The position numbers were made by a program, and so were the translations under genes. Below are positions 8,037 to 16,911 of a stretch of 64,000 nucleotides of DNA, piece after piece; position 1 is the first letter of the stretch; every line of letters begins with the position of its first letter. Source of the stretch: Candidatus Baltobacteraceae bacterium (GTDB taxonomy: Bacteria > Vulcanimicrobiota > Vulcanimicrobiia > Vulcanimicrobiales > Vulcanimicrobiaceae); NCBI GenBank assembly GCA_036488875.1, contig DASXGW010000002.1:289806-353805 (forward strand), given 5' to 3'. A model generated the notes under the pieces. The model saw only the letters and a list, made by a program, of their open reading frames with translations, was not told the DNA's origin and did not search any database.

Positions 8037-9560
8037 GTGACCGAATCGAGCGGCGACCGCCTGAACGACGCGTTGCGGCGCACGAGCGCGCATCTGTGTG
8101 CCGCCGGCGGCGTTCGCGCCGAGTACGTAACCGCCGTGACGGGCGATCGTGACGAACGCGTCGCCGGATTTTCCATGACCGTCGCGCGCGCGCACGACGG
8201 GTTGCTCGCGGCGCTGCTGGAGGACTTCAACGCTCCGCACGAGGCCTCTGCAGCCGTTCGCGACGCCAATCCAAGCGCCGCGCGCGCATTTTCCGTCTCC
8301 GTTTGCGGCACTGGGCTGCGCTACGCGCTTCTTCTCGGCGACGACGGGTGGCGATGGGGCGACGGGCATTGGCAGCAATTCTCCCTACGGCGCGGCTTTC
8401 TCCCGACGCCGAACGGCGGGAGCGAACTGCTCGACGTCTGCCGCGGATCGTCGCGCCGAATCGTGGATGCATTGCTCCAGCACCGCCTCGTGCAGATGGG
8501 TTCGCCGTACTGGCTCCAATGCAGCGACGGACGAGTCGAATGCGTCGCGGTCGAGTTTCCCTGGTATCCCGATCCGGCATCGCTAACGACGCTGGCTTCG
8601 CTTTCGCGCAGCGCGCCCGTCACCGCCATCGAACTCGATTTGACTCAAGACCACGTGCGGTTCTTTACTCGCCTTTCGGCGACCCTAGAGCACGTTCCCA
8701 ACGAACTCGCCGGCTTCCAGACCGCCGTCGCGCGCAGCGCCGAGGTGGAGCGCGAGCGCTTCTTGCGCGAGGTTCCCGCGCTCGATCCGGCGCTGCCGCA
8801 AACCGTTTCGGCGCCGCCGGAAATCGCTGCCTTCGACGACGCCTCCTTTGAATCGTGGCGCCCGGTTCTTGGCGAGGGGCTGCACTTTCACTTCGGTATT
8901 TTCGATCCAAGCGTGACCGACCCCGACGACGCGGCGATGACGGCTGCGCTGCGGCGTTCGATTACGGACCTCTTCCCGTTCGTGCCCGAGGGCAGCACGC
9001 TGTACGACGTGGGCTGCGGATGGGGCGGTCCGCTCGGTATTTGGACGAAAGAGCGCCGCTGCCGCGCTCTGGGTCTAACGCCGAGCGCAACGCAATATGC
9101 GTATATCGCTTCGCACGGCCTAGCGGTTCGTTATGGCGACGCGGAACACACGATGCCGCCTGGACCGTTCGATTGCGCGGTCTTTCTGGAGTCGCTCGAG
9201 TATCTAACGCACAAGGAAGAGCTCTTGCGCACGATGCACGCCTTCGTAAAACGCGTCGTCATGCGCGTCAACTGCGCCGAGTTTCCAATTCCCTCGACCG
9301 GACTGCAAATGTCGGCGCCGTCGAAAGACGAATTACGCGACCTGCTCGAGGTCACCGGCTGGCGCATCGTGCACTGGGCCGATCGCCGAGGCGAAACGTT
9401 GCCCACAGCTACGGTGTGGAAACGCCGGATGCAGGCGCTGCCGCCGGGTCGCGACGAGCATCTCGACAAACTGCGGCGTTGGGCCGACTTCGTAACGTCA
9501 AATCAAGACATCTTCGTGCGGATCAGCCCGCACATCGAGGTCGTCGCCGACCGCGATTAG
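8037..9560 (+). CDS. Two-part SAM-dependent methyltransferase, cyclopropane synthase-like C-terminus
   Basis: This 507-aa protein starts at GTG. The C-terminal half (about 285-480) is a class I methyltransferase: motif I is LYDVGCGWGGPLG, the acidic residue region is RALGLTPSATQYAY and the CAVFLESLEYLTH block corresponds to motif IV. The FGIFDP lead-in and the GWGG form recall cyclopropane-fatty-acid/mycolic-acid-type methyltransferases. The N-terminal about 250 residues match nothing I recognise; they have no signal peptide and contain a conserved-looking CGTGLRYALLLGDDGW stretch. The gene is divergent from the GloVer lipoprotein (67 bp between starts). Its stop overlaps that of the last gene of the dlt-like operon. 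The substrate is unknown. Confidence 0.7.
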   Translation: MTESSGDRLNDALRRTSAHLCAAGGVRAEYVTAVTGDRDERVAGFSMTVARAHDGLLAALLEDFNAPHEASAAVRDANPSAARAFSVSVCGTGLRYALLLGDDGWRWGDGHWQQFSLRRGFLPTPNGGSELLDVCRGSSRRIVDALLQHRLVQMGSPYWLQCSDGRVECVAVEFPWYPDPASLTTLASLSRSAPVTAIELDLTQDHVRFFTRLSATLEHVPNELAGFQTAVARSAEVERERFLREVPALDPALPQTVSAPPEIAAFDDASFESWRPVLGEGLHFHFGIFDPSVTDPDDAAMTAALRRSITDLFPFVPEGSTLYDVGCGWGGPLGIWTKERRCRALGLTPSATQYAYIASHGLAVRYGDAEHTMPPGPFDCAVFLESLEYLTHKEELLRTMHAFVKRVVMRVNCAEFPIPSTGLQMSAPSKDELRDLLEVTGWRIVHWADRRGETLPTATVWKRRMQALPPGRDEHLDKLRRWADFVTSNQDIFVRISPHIEVVADRD

Positions 9561-10570
9561 CGCGCCGGCGGTGAAGGGATGCGCAGTGCGGGAATGTCGT
9601 TCGCAAGCGTCGCCGCCAAGAGCTGCTGGCCTCGTTGCGTCAGGTGAGTATTGTCGATAAAGTCCACTTGAGGAAAGGCCCGGTCGAGATCGACCACGCG
9701 GATTCCGCGGCTTTCCAGAATCTTCACCAGATAATCGGCGTTGCGAGCGTAGGCGGGAACGTCGATAAACTCGTGAACCAGCGCGTGATTGGTAGGAGTG
9801 AGAAACGCGATCGCCGGGATCCGCTGCTCGCGCAACGCGTCGGCTACCGCTTCGAGATACCGCACCCCCACGTTGCGTTCGTCCAGCGGTGCCAAATCGT
9901 ATGTGCCGAGAAAATCCTCGGCCACCGGCCGTTCTTTGGGAACGGCATCGGCGTCGCCCGAGAGAGCGTCGCGCAGATCCGCTCGCGCACCGTACACGAG
10001 CCAAGCCGAAGCCATCGCAGCGCCTAACCGCGCGAGGACGCCTTCTCCGCCATCGGCCACATCCAACGTCGAACGATCCGCCGGGGTCATTAACGGTCCG
10101 GCAAGCGCGGCCAGAGCGGGAGCGAGCGTTTTATACGACTGATCGCCGGGACTAAACGACGGCTGGTTGATTTCCAAAACGACGAGCTTTGGATGGACGT
10201 GAAACTTCGCGAAGAGCAGCGTGAGCGCGTAATAGTTCGGCGGACTCCCCGCCTTGAACGACAGGTTCACGCACGAGCAACCGCCCTTCGCCAATAGGGC
10301 GACGGCATTGCCGTCTGCAGGAACGCCGTAGCCCCACAGTGCCGAGTCGCCCATGAAGACGACTTGCGGAGGCTGCTTTGCGATTGCGTCGAGCTTGTGC
10401 TCCAGCGCTGTGGCGGAGAAATCCGATGCAAAGCGGCCGCTGCTCGACAGGTACGCGGAAACCGCGGCGTTTTCGGCAACGGTGAGCAGCGCGATCGTTG
10501 CGACGATAACCGCCGCAACGGCCAGCCTATTGCGCGGCCAAAGCGACTCGGTCGACTTTTCCGTTGGCAT
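9557..10570 (-). CDS. SGNH-hydrolase-like membrane-anchored protein (DltD-position gene)
   Basis: This 337-aa protein has an N-terminal membrane segment (LAVAAVIVATIALLTVAE) and then an SGNH/GDSL-type domain. Block I is VVFMGDSALWGYG and block V is FIDNTHLTQRGQQ, providing the catalytic Ser and the Asp/His pair. It is the last gene of the dlt-like run and its ATG lies 44 bp inside the AMP ligase gene. In dlt operons this position is held by DltD, a membrane-bound SGNH-like protein that helps transfer the acyl group outside the cell. The same role is inferred here. A second SGNH domain is encoded at the other end of the operon, so the two may split the transfer step. Confidence 0.75.
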   Translation of the reverse strand: MPTEKSTESLWPRNRLAVAAVIVATIALLTVAENAAVSAYLSSSGRFASDFSATALEHKLDAIAKQPPQVVFMGDSALWGYGVPADGNAVALLAKGGCSCVNLSFKAGSPPNYYALTLLFAKFHVHPKLVVLEINQPSFSPGDQSYKTLAPALAALAGPLMTPADRSTLDVADGGEGVLARLGAAMASAWLVYGARADLRDALSGDADAVPKERPVAEDFLGTYDLAPLDERNVGVRYLEAVADALREQRIPAIAFLTPTNHALVHEFIDVPAYARNADYLVKILESRGIRVVDLDRAFPQVDFIDNTHLTQRGQQLLAATLANDIPALRIPSPPAR

Positions 10571-12077
10571 TCTTCGGGAGGTGCTTGCGAAGCTCGAAGT
10601 TCTGCGGAATCATGTACGCCGGCAACGTCTCGCGCAGCCGCGCGCGAAGCTCCGCTTTCGTCAGCGCATCGTCGGGCGCGACGTAGGCCACGATGATTTT
10701 CATACCACTGCCGTCTGCTTTGTGAACGACCGCCGACTGCACGACCCCGTCGAGCCGATTGATAGCCGCTTCGATCTCCTCGAGCTCGATGCGGTATCCC
10801 ATGTGCTTGATCTGGTTGTCAGCGCGCCCCACGAAAACAAGGGTGCGGCCGTCTTGGCCTAACCGGACGAGGTCACCCGTCTTATATGCGCGCTCCGGCC
10901 AGCGCGCGTTGACCGGATTGGCGACGAACGCTCCTTGAGTTCGCGCGAAGTCGTTAATGTATCCCAAACCCACTTGAGGTCCCATGACGTACAGCTCGCC
11001 GATCTCGCCGGGTCCGACTTCACGGCCGTCGTCAAGCACGACTGCAGAACAGTTCTCGGCGATGTGTCCCAGCGGCACGGTCCCTTCGAGATCCTCTAAA
11101 TCGCCGGCTTCGATGTCCCACGCCGAACAGAAACAGGTGCACTCCGTCGGTCCATAGGCGTTGATCAACTTGCTGCGGTGACCGAACATCGCGAACAACT
11201 TGCGAAGCTCGGGTTTGGGATACACCTCGCCGCAGAAAATGAACTGGCGGATCGCGGGCAGCCGATCCGGCGCGAGGAGATTCAACGTCGTCAAATAGAT
11301 CACCAGCGACGGCACCGAGCCCCAGCTGGTGCACTGCGACCGTTCCACCTGTTCGAGCACCAGGCTGGGATTAGCGAGCGTTTCGCGCGCGATTGGAACG
11401 ACCGCGGCTCCATTGAGCAGCGCGCCGTAGACGTCGCTCACGGAAAAGTCGAAATGCAGCGGATTGAGATTCGTGAGAAAGTCGCCGGGCGCAAATCCAA
11501 AGCGCATCCCGCACCAACTCGCAAAACTCAACAGGTTGCCGTGCGTGACGATTGCGCCCTTAGGCACGCCGGTCGAACCCGACGTAAACATGACGTACGC
11601 CGGATCGCTGCCCGTTACCGCCGCGCACGTGGCGGGCTCGCCGGCCGGTGCCGCTTCTATAGCACGCGCAAACGCCGGATCGTCGAACGCGAAGGTGGGA
11701 ATGCCGGTGTGGGCCGCCGCATCGCGCACGGAGTCCGGAACGGTCTGCGCAACGACGAACGCCGGCGCCGCGGTCGACAAGATGTGCTCGAGCCTGGCTG
11801 CGGGATTGAGGTCGTCGAGGTTCAAGTAGGCAGCGCCAACCTTAAGTGCGCCGAGCATTGCCGCGAAACAATCCAGCGTTTTGGTATGCACGATCCCCAT
11901 CACGTCGCCGCGCCGAAGCCCGCGACGGATAAGCTCCGATGCGAAGCGGTTGACCCGATCGTCGAGCTCGGCGTACGAGACCTCACGCCCGTCGGGGAAA
12001 CGTAACGCCGGGCGCCGCGCATGGTCGCGGGCCACCGCCCCAAACTCGAGCCCGACGTTATACGAATACGGCTTCAT
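10527..12077 (-). CDS. DltA-like adenylating ligase (amino-acid/acyl-AMP ligase)
   Basis: This 516-aa adenylate-forming enzyme shows all core motifs: A3 YVMFTSGSTGVPKGA, A5 INAYGPTEC, A7 YKTGDLV, A8 FVGRADNQIKHMGYRIELEEIE and A10 LPKNANGKVDR with the catalytic lysine. Its length and motif spacing match D-alanine--carrier-protein ligase (DltA) and stand-alone adenylation domains. It would activate an acid with ATP and load it on the phosphopantetheine arm of the carrier protein encoded two genes upstream. The active-site pocket cannot be read reliably, so D-alanine is only one candidate substrate. It starts 5 bp after the MBOAT gene. No peptide synthetase genes are near, so a dlt-type role fits best. 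Confidence 0.85.
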   Translation of the reverse strand: MKPYSYNVGLEFGAVARDHARRPALRFPDGREVSYAELDDRVNRFASELIRRGLRRGDVMGIVHTKTLDCFAAMLGALKVGAAYLNLDDLNPAARLEHILSTAAPAFVVAQTVPDSVRDAAAHTGIPTFAFDDPAFARAIEAAPAGEPATCAAVTGSDPAYVMFTSGSTGVPKGAIVTHGNLLSFASWCGMRFGFAPGDFLTNLNPLHFDFSVSDVYGALLNGAAVVPIARETLANPSLVLEQVERSQCTSWGSVPSLVIYLTTLNLLAPDRLPAIRQFIFCGEVYPKPELRKLFAMFGHRSKLINAYGPTECTCFCSAWDIEAGDLEDLEGTVPLGHIAENCSAVVLDDGREVGPGEIGELYVMGPQVGLGYINDFARTQGAFVANPVNARWPERAYKTGDLVRLGQDGRTLVFVGRADNQIKHMGYRIELEEIEAAINRLDGVVQSAVVHKADGSGMKIIVAYVAPDDALTKAELRARLRETLPAYMIPQNFELRKHLPKNANGKVDRVALAAQ

Positions 12078-12082
12078 GCTAT

Positions 12083-13504
12083 TTAGAAAGCTTTATACGC
12101 GATCTGCGGAGCCGGAGCGTTAAAGATGACCGCAACCGTTACCACGACCACCGCTACGGCCGCGTACCCGGCCGCCCGCAGATACCCTGCCGGCGTCTTC
12201 GCCAAGATTCGTCCGGCGGCGGTGGCTATCGCTATCGCAGGCCAGTACAGTAACGCAAAACCGAGTATGACCGCCGCCACGGCAAGCCCAATCGCGGGTG
12301 CTCCCGCCACGCGAACGAGATCGCCCAGTTGCGTCCAACTCGCCCAAAAGAACACCAGCACCAGGCACAGCCAGAAAAACGTCAAGCCGCTCGAAACGGC
12401 CGCGTATGCCGGATGCGCGCAGAGCGCCTGGTAGCGGACGCGGCCCATCCAACGGGTCATCGCCAGCTGGTACAACTTGTTTCCGCTCATACCCGCGCCG
12501 TTGACGAAGCCAAAGATGACGAACATCCACGTCTGCCCGTGCCAAACGCCAACGAGGAAGAACGTGACGAAGTACGCCAATACCCCGAGCGTCGGCGCGG
12601 CGGCAGCCGACGGAAACCGGCGCATCATCGCCAGCAGCATCGGCGAGTAGACGTACGTCTTGAACCAGTTCGCAAGCGACATGTGCCATCGACCCCAGAA
12701 TTCGATAAATCCTCGAGCCACAAACGGGACGTTGAAGTTCTCCGGCAGTTCCATGCCCAAGAATCTGGCCGCTCCGATGACCGCGTCGGTATAACCGGAG
12801 ATGTTGGCGTAAATGTACGCGGGATAGATTGCTAGGATCAGACCGGTGTCCAGCACGCGGGCCGGCAATGCCAATGCAGAGCCTGACCACTGCAGCGCGT
12901 GTTGGTGCGCGAACAGAAGGGCGGGCGATGCGACCATCACTTTGAACAGTCCCATCACGATGCGTTCGGTCGCGCGGCCGGCAACCTCGGCGCTCAAGCG
13001 CGCCGGACGCTCCTCATCTCGCCTAAACGGCGGATACAGCTGAATCGGACCCGCAACGAAGGTCGTGAAGTTCAGCGTGTAGTTTGCGTACGAAACGAGG
13101 CTCACCCGCGCGGGCAGCGCGTTCTGATAGGCATCCACCACGAGGCTCACGACGCGAAAGAACGCGTACGAGAGCCCGACCGTCAGGTACACGTTGGCCA
13201 GAAGCGCCGTGGACGGAACGAAGGCGTAGCGCTTGAGCCAGCATAGCCCGAACGTCAATCCTACGAGAATCGAGTAAAACACCCAACGGTTCTTATATCG
13301 CTCGACGAATCGCATCGCGCCGAATCCGGCGATCAAGAAGACGGCAAACGGAACGACGGAAACCGGCCCGGTCGCAAACGTGGCAAAGAACGCCACGTTG
13401 GCGACCAGGAGGACGCATTGGCGCCACGCCGGTCCGAAGGACGGGGCGAGAAGCACTGCAACGCACGCGCAAAAGACCAGAAACTCGAGGGACGGAACGC
13501 TCAC
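12083..13504 (-). CDS. DltB-like membrane-bound O-acyltransferase (MBOAT)
   Basis: This polytopic protein of 473 aa has about ten hydrophobic segments. Diagnostic MBOAT blocks are present: FIEFWGRWHMSLANWFKTYVY and VGVWHGQTW, the latter with the invariant histidine. MBOAT proteins of this branch (DltB, AlgI, PatA) move an acyl group across the membrane onto a surface polymer. The GTG start shares four bases with the TGA of the carrier-protein gene (GTGA), implying coupled translation. With ligase, carrier protein and two SGNH proteins in the same operon, DltB is the closest model. AlgI-type O-acetylation systems usually lack a dedicated ligase and carrier protein. Confidence 0.85.
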   Translation of the reverse strand: MSVPSLEFLVFCACVAVLLAPSFGPAWRQCVLLVANVAFFATFATGPVSVVPFAVFLIAGFGAMRFVERYKNRWVFYSILVGLTFGLCWLKRYAFVPSTALLANVYLTVGLSYAFFRVVSLVVDAYQNALPARVSLVSYANYTLNFTTFVAGPIQLYPPFRRDEERPARLSAEVAGRATERIVMGLFKVMVASPALLFAHQHALQWSGSALALPARVLDTGLILAIYPAYIYANISGYTDAVIGAARFLGMELPENFNVPFVARGFIEFWGRWHMSLANWFKTYVYSPMLLAMMRRFPSAAAAPTLGVLAYFVTFFLVGVWHGQTWMFVIFGFVNGAGMSGNKLYQLAMTRWMGRVRYQALCAHPAYAAVSSGLTFFWLCLVLVFFWASWTQLGDLVRVAGAPAIGLAVAAVILGFALLYWPAIAIATAAGRILAKTPAGYLRAAGYAAVAVVVVTVAVIFNAPAPQIAYKAF

Positions 13505-13749
13505 TGGAGCTTCGATTGAATGAGCGCCGCTAGGTCGCCCACGTTATTAAGCGAGGTTATTTGCGCGGCTGCAAAATCGACGGAGAACGTTTTCTCCACC
13601 GTCAGGATGAGCCGCAGCTGTGCGAAACTGTCCCAACCGGCGACTTGATCGGCCATGAGTTCCGGGGTTGCCGTGATCGTTTCGTCGTCAAAGATCTCGC
13701 GAAGCATCTTCGTCAGCCTCCGGTAAATCTCGTCCGTTTCCATCGGCAT
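13501..13749 (-). CDS. DltC-like acyl carrier protein
   Basis: This 82-aa acidic protein has a phosphopantetheine attachment motif, GWDSFAQLRL, in which the serine would carry the arm. Four helices are predicted by pattern. In carrier proteins the motif is usually DSL or DSM; DSF is a mild variant. The ATG overlaps the TAA of the NHL-SGNH gene by one base (TAATG) and the 3' end overlaps the MBOAT gene. It would be loaded by the DltA-like ligase and would deliver the acyl group to the MBOAT protein. A start two codons downstream (METDEIYRR) is equally possible. Confidence 0.85.
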   Translation of the reverse strand: MPMETDEIYRRLTKMLREIFDDETITATPELMADQVAGWDSFAQLRLILTVEKTFSVDFAAAQITSLNNVGDLAALIQSKLQ

Positions 13750-15563
13750 TAGGGCTCTCTCCAGGGTTTCGTCTTCAGCAGCTCGTTGAGAATCGTTTGT
13801 GCGTATACCGCGGCGCCCTGAACCGACAAGTGCGAGTCGCGCGCTCCGAAGAGTGCCGGATGAGTGGGAAGCAGCTCCTCGCGCGCAAAGATCGGGAACG
13901 CGTTAACCACGGGAACGCCTGCGGCCGCTGCCGCTTCGCGCAGAAGTTCGCCGGAGCGTTCGTACTCGGTTGGGGGACCGGGTGCCGGCGAATAACCCGG
14001 GGGTAGGAAAATACCTGTGTACGCGGATTCCGAGGGAGACACTTCCCACGGCAGGGGATCGAGCGCCACGAGAAACGGAACGCGATTCTTACTCAACGTC
14101 GTCGAGATCGTTCGTAACGCGTCGGTGACCTGCGGTTGCCACTGCGCCGCGTAGGGATCGACGCTTTCGGTAATCGGCCGGTTTATCGTCATCGAAACGT
14201 GTCCGGTATTCAGTTGCAGAATGACCATGTCGGCTAAACCGGTCGCGAGATATTGATCGATAAAGTCTCGCGTGCCGTTCATATCGGCTAACACTTGCCG
14301 AGGATAAACGCGCGGCGGTTTGGGAAGTCCAAGCGCGCGCCAGTTCCGGCTCAAACCTTGCTCGACGATCCCCGAAATCGATTGATCCCACTGCTGATTG
14401 CTCGAAGTATCGGAGTTTCCGAGAAAGAAAATCCGGTAATATTTCGTGTCGGCTGCGAGTTCCGACGGCGCCACCTGATACCGGAAGTCGATCCCGGAGA
14501 CGGTGCGGATACGGCGGTTTCCGGTGTCCGAAAAGACGAACGCGCCGCTTGCCGTCCGCACTAGACCCATCGGCTGGTCGACGCGCGCGACGTCGCTGCC
14601 GCCATCGCGGAACTCGCCGGCGCTAAATCCGGCATTCTCGGTCGCGGGGCCGGCCGCGACGTTCTCCCCCGACCCGGTGAAAAAACGGATGGAGTTGGTG
14701 GCGATGTCGGTGTAGACGACCTTGTCGTCGTCGACCGCGGCGATGGCAAATGGATATCCGAACGTTCGCGTTCCAGCGACGTACGCTCCGCTGGGATCGT
14801 CGTCCCACACACCGGTTTTATAAAACCGGGTTACGGCCGAACGCGTCAAGTCGTACACCAGCATCCCGCCCCGCGCTGCGACGAAGAGCTGTGGGGACGT
14901 GCATGCATCGCAGACGCTCAAGCCGGTAACGTCACGCAGCGATTTGTCGTCGGGTGGCGCAGCGGTAAGCGTGGTTACGCTTCCGTCCGGCGCGACGCGC
15001 CGAACGCCGACGCTCGTGTCCCCGACGTAAAGGATGCCGTGAGTATCGAACGCAAGGGCCCGGGGCTGCGCAAAGCGCGCGGCCGTCAACGTTCCGTCTT
15101 GCGAACCGGCTTCGCCGCAACGCCCCGCGTACGTTGAAACGATGCCGCCGCGAATGAAACGTAGACAATGGTTTGCGGTGTCCGCGACGACGATCGCGCC
15201 CGACGGCGTGACGGCCACGGCTGAGGGCTGGTTGAATCGCGCAGACTGAGCCGGGCCGTCGGCGAATCCGCCCGGCACCCATAATCCGCTAGCGTCGATT
15301 CCACCGGAGCCCGCGACGGTCGACACGATGCCGCTGGAGGAGACTCTTCGTACGCGTTGTCCGGCGGCATCGGCAACGTAGAGATCGCCGCTCGGCGCGA
15401 GCGCGAGCCCTTCGGGCATAAGGAAACTCGCCGTCTTTGCCGGGCCGTCTTCCAAGCCGGGGAGACCCGAGCCGGCAAGTGTAGTTACCTCGGCGCTTCG
15501 CGCGGGCAAAGAGGAAAGCGCCGCCAGAATAGTCAGGCAAGCGACGATTGAGCTTCGCTGCAT
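13749..15563 (-). CDS. Secreted NHL beta-propeller fused to an SGNH-type domain
   Basis: This 604-aa protein opens with a signal peptide (MQRSSIVACLTILAALSSLPARSAE). Residues about 30-370 hold about six NHL-type repeats (TVAGSG..DG...A.F..P.GLA......VAD...QRVRRV). From about 385 a SGNH-like domain follows: FFLGNSDTSSN replaces the usual GDS block, and DSHLSVQGAAVYAQ supplies the Asp/His block. It is the first gene of the dlt-like operon, overlapping the carrier-protein gene by one base. An extracytoplasmic propeller joined to a hydrolase or transferase domain suggests recognition of a surface polymer before acyl transfer. This is inference; I know of no characterised example. The start at 15563 gives the signal peptide. 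Confidence 0.75.
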   Translation of the reverse strand: MQRSSIVACLTILAALSSLPARSAEVTTLAGSGLPGLEDGPAKTASFLMPEGLALAPSGDLYVADAAGQRVRRVSSSGIVSTVAGSGGIDASGLWVPGGFADGPAQSARFNQPSAVAVTPSGAIVVADTANHCLRFIRGGIVSTYAGRCGEAGSQDGTLTAARFAQPRALAFDTHGILYVGDTSVGVRRVAPDGSVTTLTAAPPDDKSLRDVTGLSVCDACTSPQLFVAARGGMLVYDLTRSAVTRFYKTGVWDDDPSGAYVAGTRTFGYPFAIAAVDDDKVVYTDIATNSIRFFTGSGENVAAGPATENAGFSAGEFRDGGSDVARVDQPMGLVRTASGAFVFSDTGNRRIRTVSGIDFRYQVAPSELAADTKYYRIFFLGNSDTSSNQQWDQSISGIVEQGLSRNWRALGLPKPPRVYPRQVLADMNGTRDFIDQYLATGLADMVILQLNTGHVSMTINRPITESVDPYAAQWQPQVTDALRTISTTLSKNRVPFLVALDPLPWEVSPSESAYTGIFLPPGYSPAPGPPTEYERSGELLREAAAAAGVPVVNAFPIFAREELLPTHPALFGARDSHLSVQGAAVYAQTILNELLKTKPWREP

Positions 15564-15606
15564 CGGCTCGCGAGGATTCGAGGCCACCTTAGATAAGCTC
15601 CTGGCG

Positions 15607-16080
15607 ATGCTCCGGTCGCTACAATTGTTACCACTGGCCTTCTACCTGGCATTTTCGCTGCCGGCCGCAGCAGCCCCGGATTCGTCCATAAAGGGCGAAG
15701 TCATCGTCGCAAAAACGCAAGGCAATGCAATCGTCCTTTGGGATATTACGCAGTCGGTTGCAGCGCTCGTCGCGACGCCGAGCTCACACGACGAGAAAAT
15801 CCGAGACGTTGAACTTCAAGCGTCGGAGATTCTGCTCGCGCATCTCGCCGAGATGTCGGCTGCGTCGACGGTTGAAGTTCGCGCGCTCTATCAACGCAAC
15901 GGCGACGTAAGTCCCATCTATAAGACCGCTACCTTCGCCGGCGTCGAGCGCCTCCTGACGATAACCGCAACGTATGCAGCCGCGGTAAAAAACAAAGCCG
16001 CCTGGGAGAAGCAGCTCGCCGCCGGCGCGATGCCTTCGGGCATCACTGTAGAGGTCACAGGCGACCTGCCTCCGCGATAG
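15607..16080 (+). CDS. Secreted hypothetical protein
   Basis: This 157-aa protein has a signal peptide MLRSLQLLPLAFYLAFSLPAAA. The mature region, containing IVLWDITQSVAALV and ASTVEVRALYQRNGDVSPIYKTATF, does not match a family I recognise. Three long alternating segments suggest an alpha/beta fold. It diverges from the dlt-like operon with 43 bp between starts, so the two may share a regulatory gap. It is followed by tRNA-Leu. Confidence 0.65.
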   Translation: MLRSLQLLPLAFYLAFSLPAAAAPDSSIKGEVIVAKTQGNAIVLWDITQSVAALVATPSSHDEKIRDVELQASEILLAHLAEMSAASTVEVRALYQRNGDVSPIYKTATFAGVERLLTITATYAAAVKNKAAWEKQLAAGAMPSGITVEVTGDLPPR

Positions 16081-16124
16081 GTGCGCGACCGAGGGCGGGC
16101 GAATCGGCGCGTTTCGTCTCTTTA

Positions 16125-16208
16125 GGGGAAGTGGCGGAATGGCAGACGCAGCCGCCTCAAAAGCGGCCGAGGCAACTCATGTGGGTTCGACTCCCACCTT
16201 CCCCACCA
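16125..16208 (+). tRNA. tRNA-Leu (anticodon CAA)
   Basis: The 84-nt sequence folds as a class II tRNA. The acceptor arm is GGGGAAG/CTTCCCC with discriminator A and an encoded CCA. The anticodon stem CCGC/GCGG encloses the loop CTCAAAA, giving anticodon CAA for the codon UUG. The long variable arm (GAGGCAACTC) and the T-loop TTCGACT are present. The next gene starts 16 bp after the CCA. Confidence 0.95.
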
Positions 16209-16224
16209 GCTAAGGGGTGCGGCA

Positions 16225-16743
16225 ATGTCGCTCGAGCAGGTCAGCCTTATCTTTCAGATTGCGGCGTCGCTCGCCGTGGTCGCATCCCTCATTTTCGTCG
16301 GCATTCAGATCAAAGGGAACACGCTCGAGCTCCAGCGCAACGAACACAACTCCACGATGGCTCAATGGACCGTCGTTCGAATGGCGATCGCCAAGCACGC
16401 CGATATCGCCGAACTGATGACCGCCGGTTTGAGCGGCGAGCGCACGTTGGATTCCACCGAACAACTGCGCCTCGCGCAAATGCTGCAAGAGATTGCGTTG
16501 GCGGCGTTTCACATCTGGGACCGCACGCAACGCGGCGTTTTTCCAAAAGGTACCTTCGAGTTAACCGGCGGAGCGTTGTTGTGCAGCGTCTTGACGACTC
16601 CGCTCGGGGATGCGTGGTGGACCGGAGCCAAGGAACACGGATTCTATCCGGCCTTCGTTACAGACGTCGACGCTCAACTTGCGGCGAACCCCGCGCAGCC
16701 CATCCTCTTGACGCCGGAGCCCCTTACCTACACGCGCCATTGA
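16225..16743 (+). CDS. Hypothetical protein with N-terminal membrane helix
   Basis: This protein of 172 aa begins with a single transmembrane segment (SLIFQIAASLAVVASLIFVG), then QIKGNTLELQRNEHN and an alpha-helical remainder. Proteins with this N-terminal block followed by a helical domain are widespread in environmental bacteria and annotated only as hypothetical. It would be anchored with the C-terminal part in one compartment. No catalytic motif is visible. It lies 16 bp after tRNA-Leu and could be read from the tRNA promoter. Confidence 0.7.
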   Translation: MSLEQVSLIFQIAASLAVVASLIFVGIQIKGNTLELQRNEHNSTMAQWTVVRMAIAKHADIAELMTAGLSGERTLDSTEQLRLAQMLQEIALAAFHIWDRTQRGVFPKGTFELTGGALLCSVLTTPLGDAWWTGAKEHGFYPAFVTDVDAQLAANPAQPILLTPEPLTYTRH

Positions 16744-16911
16744 GGGCCGTGGACGAATCGGGGGCGCCGCTCCCTTACGTATTGGTCGTTCTCTCATTTG
16801 CCGGGTGCACCGGCGGCCCTCACCCATCGCCGCTACCGTTCTCACCTAGCACCGGCACTGCGCCGACGGCGTTGGACGCTCTCTGGACGCCCGGTCGTTA
16901 GGATGGTACCT

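Noticed and set aside
7970..8311. Longer GloVer gene upstream of the lipoprotein signal
   Set aside because: The extra part overlaps the divergent methyltransferase and removes the signal peptide.
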